From: Crossaster papposus
Lineage: Eukaryota; Echinodermata; Asteroidea; Velatida; Solasteridae
Assembly: GCA_037893245.1 (NCBI GenBank)
Contig: JBAIAA010000094.1
Coordinates: forward strand, 1 to 64,000
DNA: 64,000 bases
Direction: 5' to 3'
Position 1 is the first letter of the stretch. Each line of letters starts with the position of its first letter. The position numbers and the translations under genes were made by a program. Shown here piece after piece: positions 63,101 through 64,000 of the stretch. The notes under the pieces are model-generated. The model saw nothing but the letters and a program-made list of their open reading frames with translations, did no database searches and had not been told where the DNA came from.

Positions 63101-64000
63101 TTAGGCTCAATGGGCGCTATAGAGCATTTGGGAGTGTTGTTAGTCAATTTCGTGATCTGAAGGTAAAAAGTGCCGAAAAGTGTTTCTTAGGCTCAATGGG
63201 CGCTATAGACCATTTTGGAGTGTTGTAAGTCAATTTCGTGATCTGAAGGTAAATAGTGCCTAAAAGTGTTTGTTAGGGCTCAATGGGCGCTATAGAGCAT
63301 TTGGGAGTGTTTTTAGTCAATTTCGTGATCTGAAGGTAAATAGTGCCGAAAAGTGTTTCTTACTCTCAATGGGCGCTATAGACCATTTTGGAGTGTTGTA
63401 AGTCCATTTCGTGATCTGAAGGTAAATAGTGCCAAAAAGTGTTTGTTAGGCTCAATGGGCGCTATAGACCATTTGGGAGTGTTGTAAGTCAATTTCGTGA
63501 TCTGAAGGTAAAAAGTGCCGAAAAATGTTTGTTAGGCTCAATGGGCGCTATAGAGCATTTGGGAGTGTTGTTAGTCCATTTCGTGATCTGAAGGTAAATA
63601 GTGCCAAAAAGTGTTTGTTAGGCTCAATGGGCGCTATAACGCATTTGGGAGTGTTTTTAGTCAATTTCGTGATCTGAAGGTAAAAAGTGCCGAAAAGTGT
63701 TTGTTAGGCTCAATGGGCGCTATAGAGCATTTGGGAGTGTTGTTAGTCCATTTCGTGATCTGAAGGTAAAAAGTGTCGAAAAGTGTTTGTTAGGCTCAAT
63801 GGCGCTATAGACCATTTTGGAGTGTTTGTAAGTCCATTTCGTGATCTGAAGGTAAATAGTGCCGAAAAGTGTTTGTTAGGCTCAATGGGCGCTATAGACC
63901 ATTTTGGAGTGTAGTAAGTCCATTTCGTGATCTGAAGGTAAATAGTGCCGAAAAGTGTTTGTTAGGCTCAATGGGCGCTATAACGCATTTGGGAGTGTTG
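60131..64000 (+). repeat. Right-end HOR segment
   Basis: Starts with the TTAGACTC, AATCGGCGC, GCGTTATAG, GACGGTGAATAG series also seen at 0.35-0.8 kb and 33.75-34.15 kb, then an 87-bp unit near 61,284 and canonical types with GTTAATCAA near 62,450. A shared TGCCTAAAAG plus TTAGGGCTC pair (62,825 and 63,258, 433 bp apart) marks a five-monomer local duplication with three extra bases, two of them near 63,046 (GTGGTTG) and 63,096 (TGTTTTC). The array runs off the right edge of the window. Confidence 0.82.

Larger units (their letters stand above)
1..64000 (+). repeat. Satellite DNA array, ~86-bp monomer, head to tail
   Basis: Every stretch I read is the same unit of about 86 bp repeated without interruption, roughly 740 copies. 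Landmarks recurring every 86 bp are CAATGGGCGCTAT, TTTCGTGATCTGA and GTGCCGAAAAGTG. All copies point the same way; I saw no inversion, transposon insertion or unique sequence. Consensus GC is about 43%. Such pure long arrays with higher-order structure are typical of eukaryotic centromeric or heterochromatic satellites; that location is inference, and the family is not one I recognise. Both window ends lie inside the array, so its true length is unknown. Stop codons occur in every frame of the consensus (in GGTAAA, GTTAGG, TATAG, GTTAGT, TCTGA), so it does not encode a protein. Confidence 0.98.

Noticed and set aside
1826-63228. Recurrent short open reading frames on both strands (60-102 codons) as a small-protein family
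   Set aside because: They are translations of the satellite itself; the recurrent ones start at GTG rather than ATG, shift frame with each 86-bp copy, and follow HOR boundaries. Minus-strand frames and the longer plus-strand frames cluster in indel-rich tracts where random frame shifts remove stops.
1-64000. CRISPR array
   Set aside because: The period is constant and both parts of the unit are repeated; there are no unique spacers between conserved repeats and no cas genes.
1-64000. Tandemly repeated protein domain within a giant gene
   Set aside because: 86 is not a multiple of three, and stops occur in all frames of each monomer, so no continuous coding frame is possible.

Overview
The whole 64 kb window is one uninterrupted block of satellite DNA. 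It consists of roughly 740 copies of a monomer of about 86 bp, all head to tail and all in the same orientation. I found no protein-coding gene, tRNA, rRNA, transposon, CRISPR array, origin or unique-sequence island. The short reading frames that can be drawn through it (60 to 102 codons) are translations of the repeat itself and I do not annotate them as genes. An array of this purity, length and layered structure points to a eukaryotic chromosome, most likely centromeric, pericentromeric or other constitutive heterochromatin. I do not recognise the satellite family and cannot name the organism. The consensus is about 43% GC.

With monomer position 1 set at window base 1, the unit starts AGGTAAA and carries a GTGCCGAAAA box, a TTTGTTAGGCTC box, a highly conserved CAATGGGCGCTAT core, a variable segment (GAGCATTTGGG, GACCATTTTGG, ACGCATTTGGG or GACCATTTGAGA), a variable GTGTTGTTAGTC segment, and a conserved TTTCGTGATCTGA end. 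Variation is confined to a few diagnostic positions, so monomers fall into recognisable subtypes.

The subtypes follow a repeating order, so the array is built of higher-order repeats (HORs). The clearest is an 18-monomer unit of 1,549 bp (18954-20502 and 20503-22051). Two versions, differing mainly in monomers 5-7, alternate and give a longer period of about 3.1-3.3 kb. Elsewhere there are partial and expanded versions.

Layout: 1-6,190 holds a HOR block with a 431-bp and a 1,724-bp tandem duplication. 6,190-10,091 holds two ~1.75 kb copies offset by 2,151 bp. 10,092-22,560 holds clean HORs. 22,561-33,500 is the same repeat with very many one-base insertions and deletions, strongest from about 24,040; this looks like uncorrected long-read sequence. 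33,380-36,800 is a long-range copy of the window start, about 33.4-33.6 kb away. 36,800-42,425 is clean HOR, its end matching 10.6-12.0 kb at offset 30,445. 42,426-49,950 has scattered small indels. 49,950-57,200 is clean, with a pair of ~1.2 kb copies 2,843 bp apart. 57,200-64,000 is clean, with a ~1,464-bp, 17-monomer local tandem repeat and a small indel cluster near 62.8-63.3 kb.

No genes work together here. What the window records is how a satellite evolves: unequal exchange or replication slippage at monomer, multi-monomer, HOR and tens-of-kilobase scales. Coordinates of blocks and duplications come from matching private variants by eye, and most boundaries are good to roughly one monomer.
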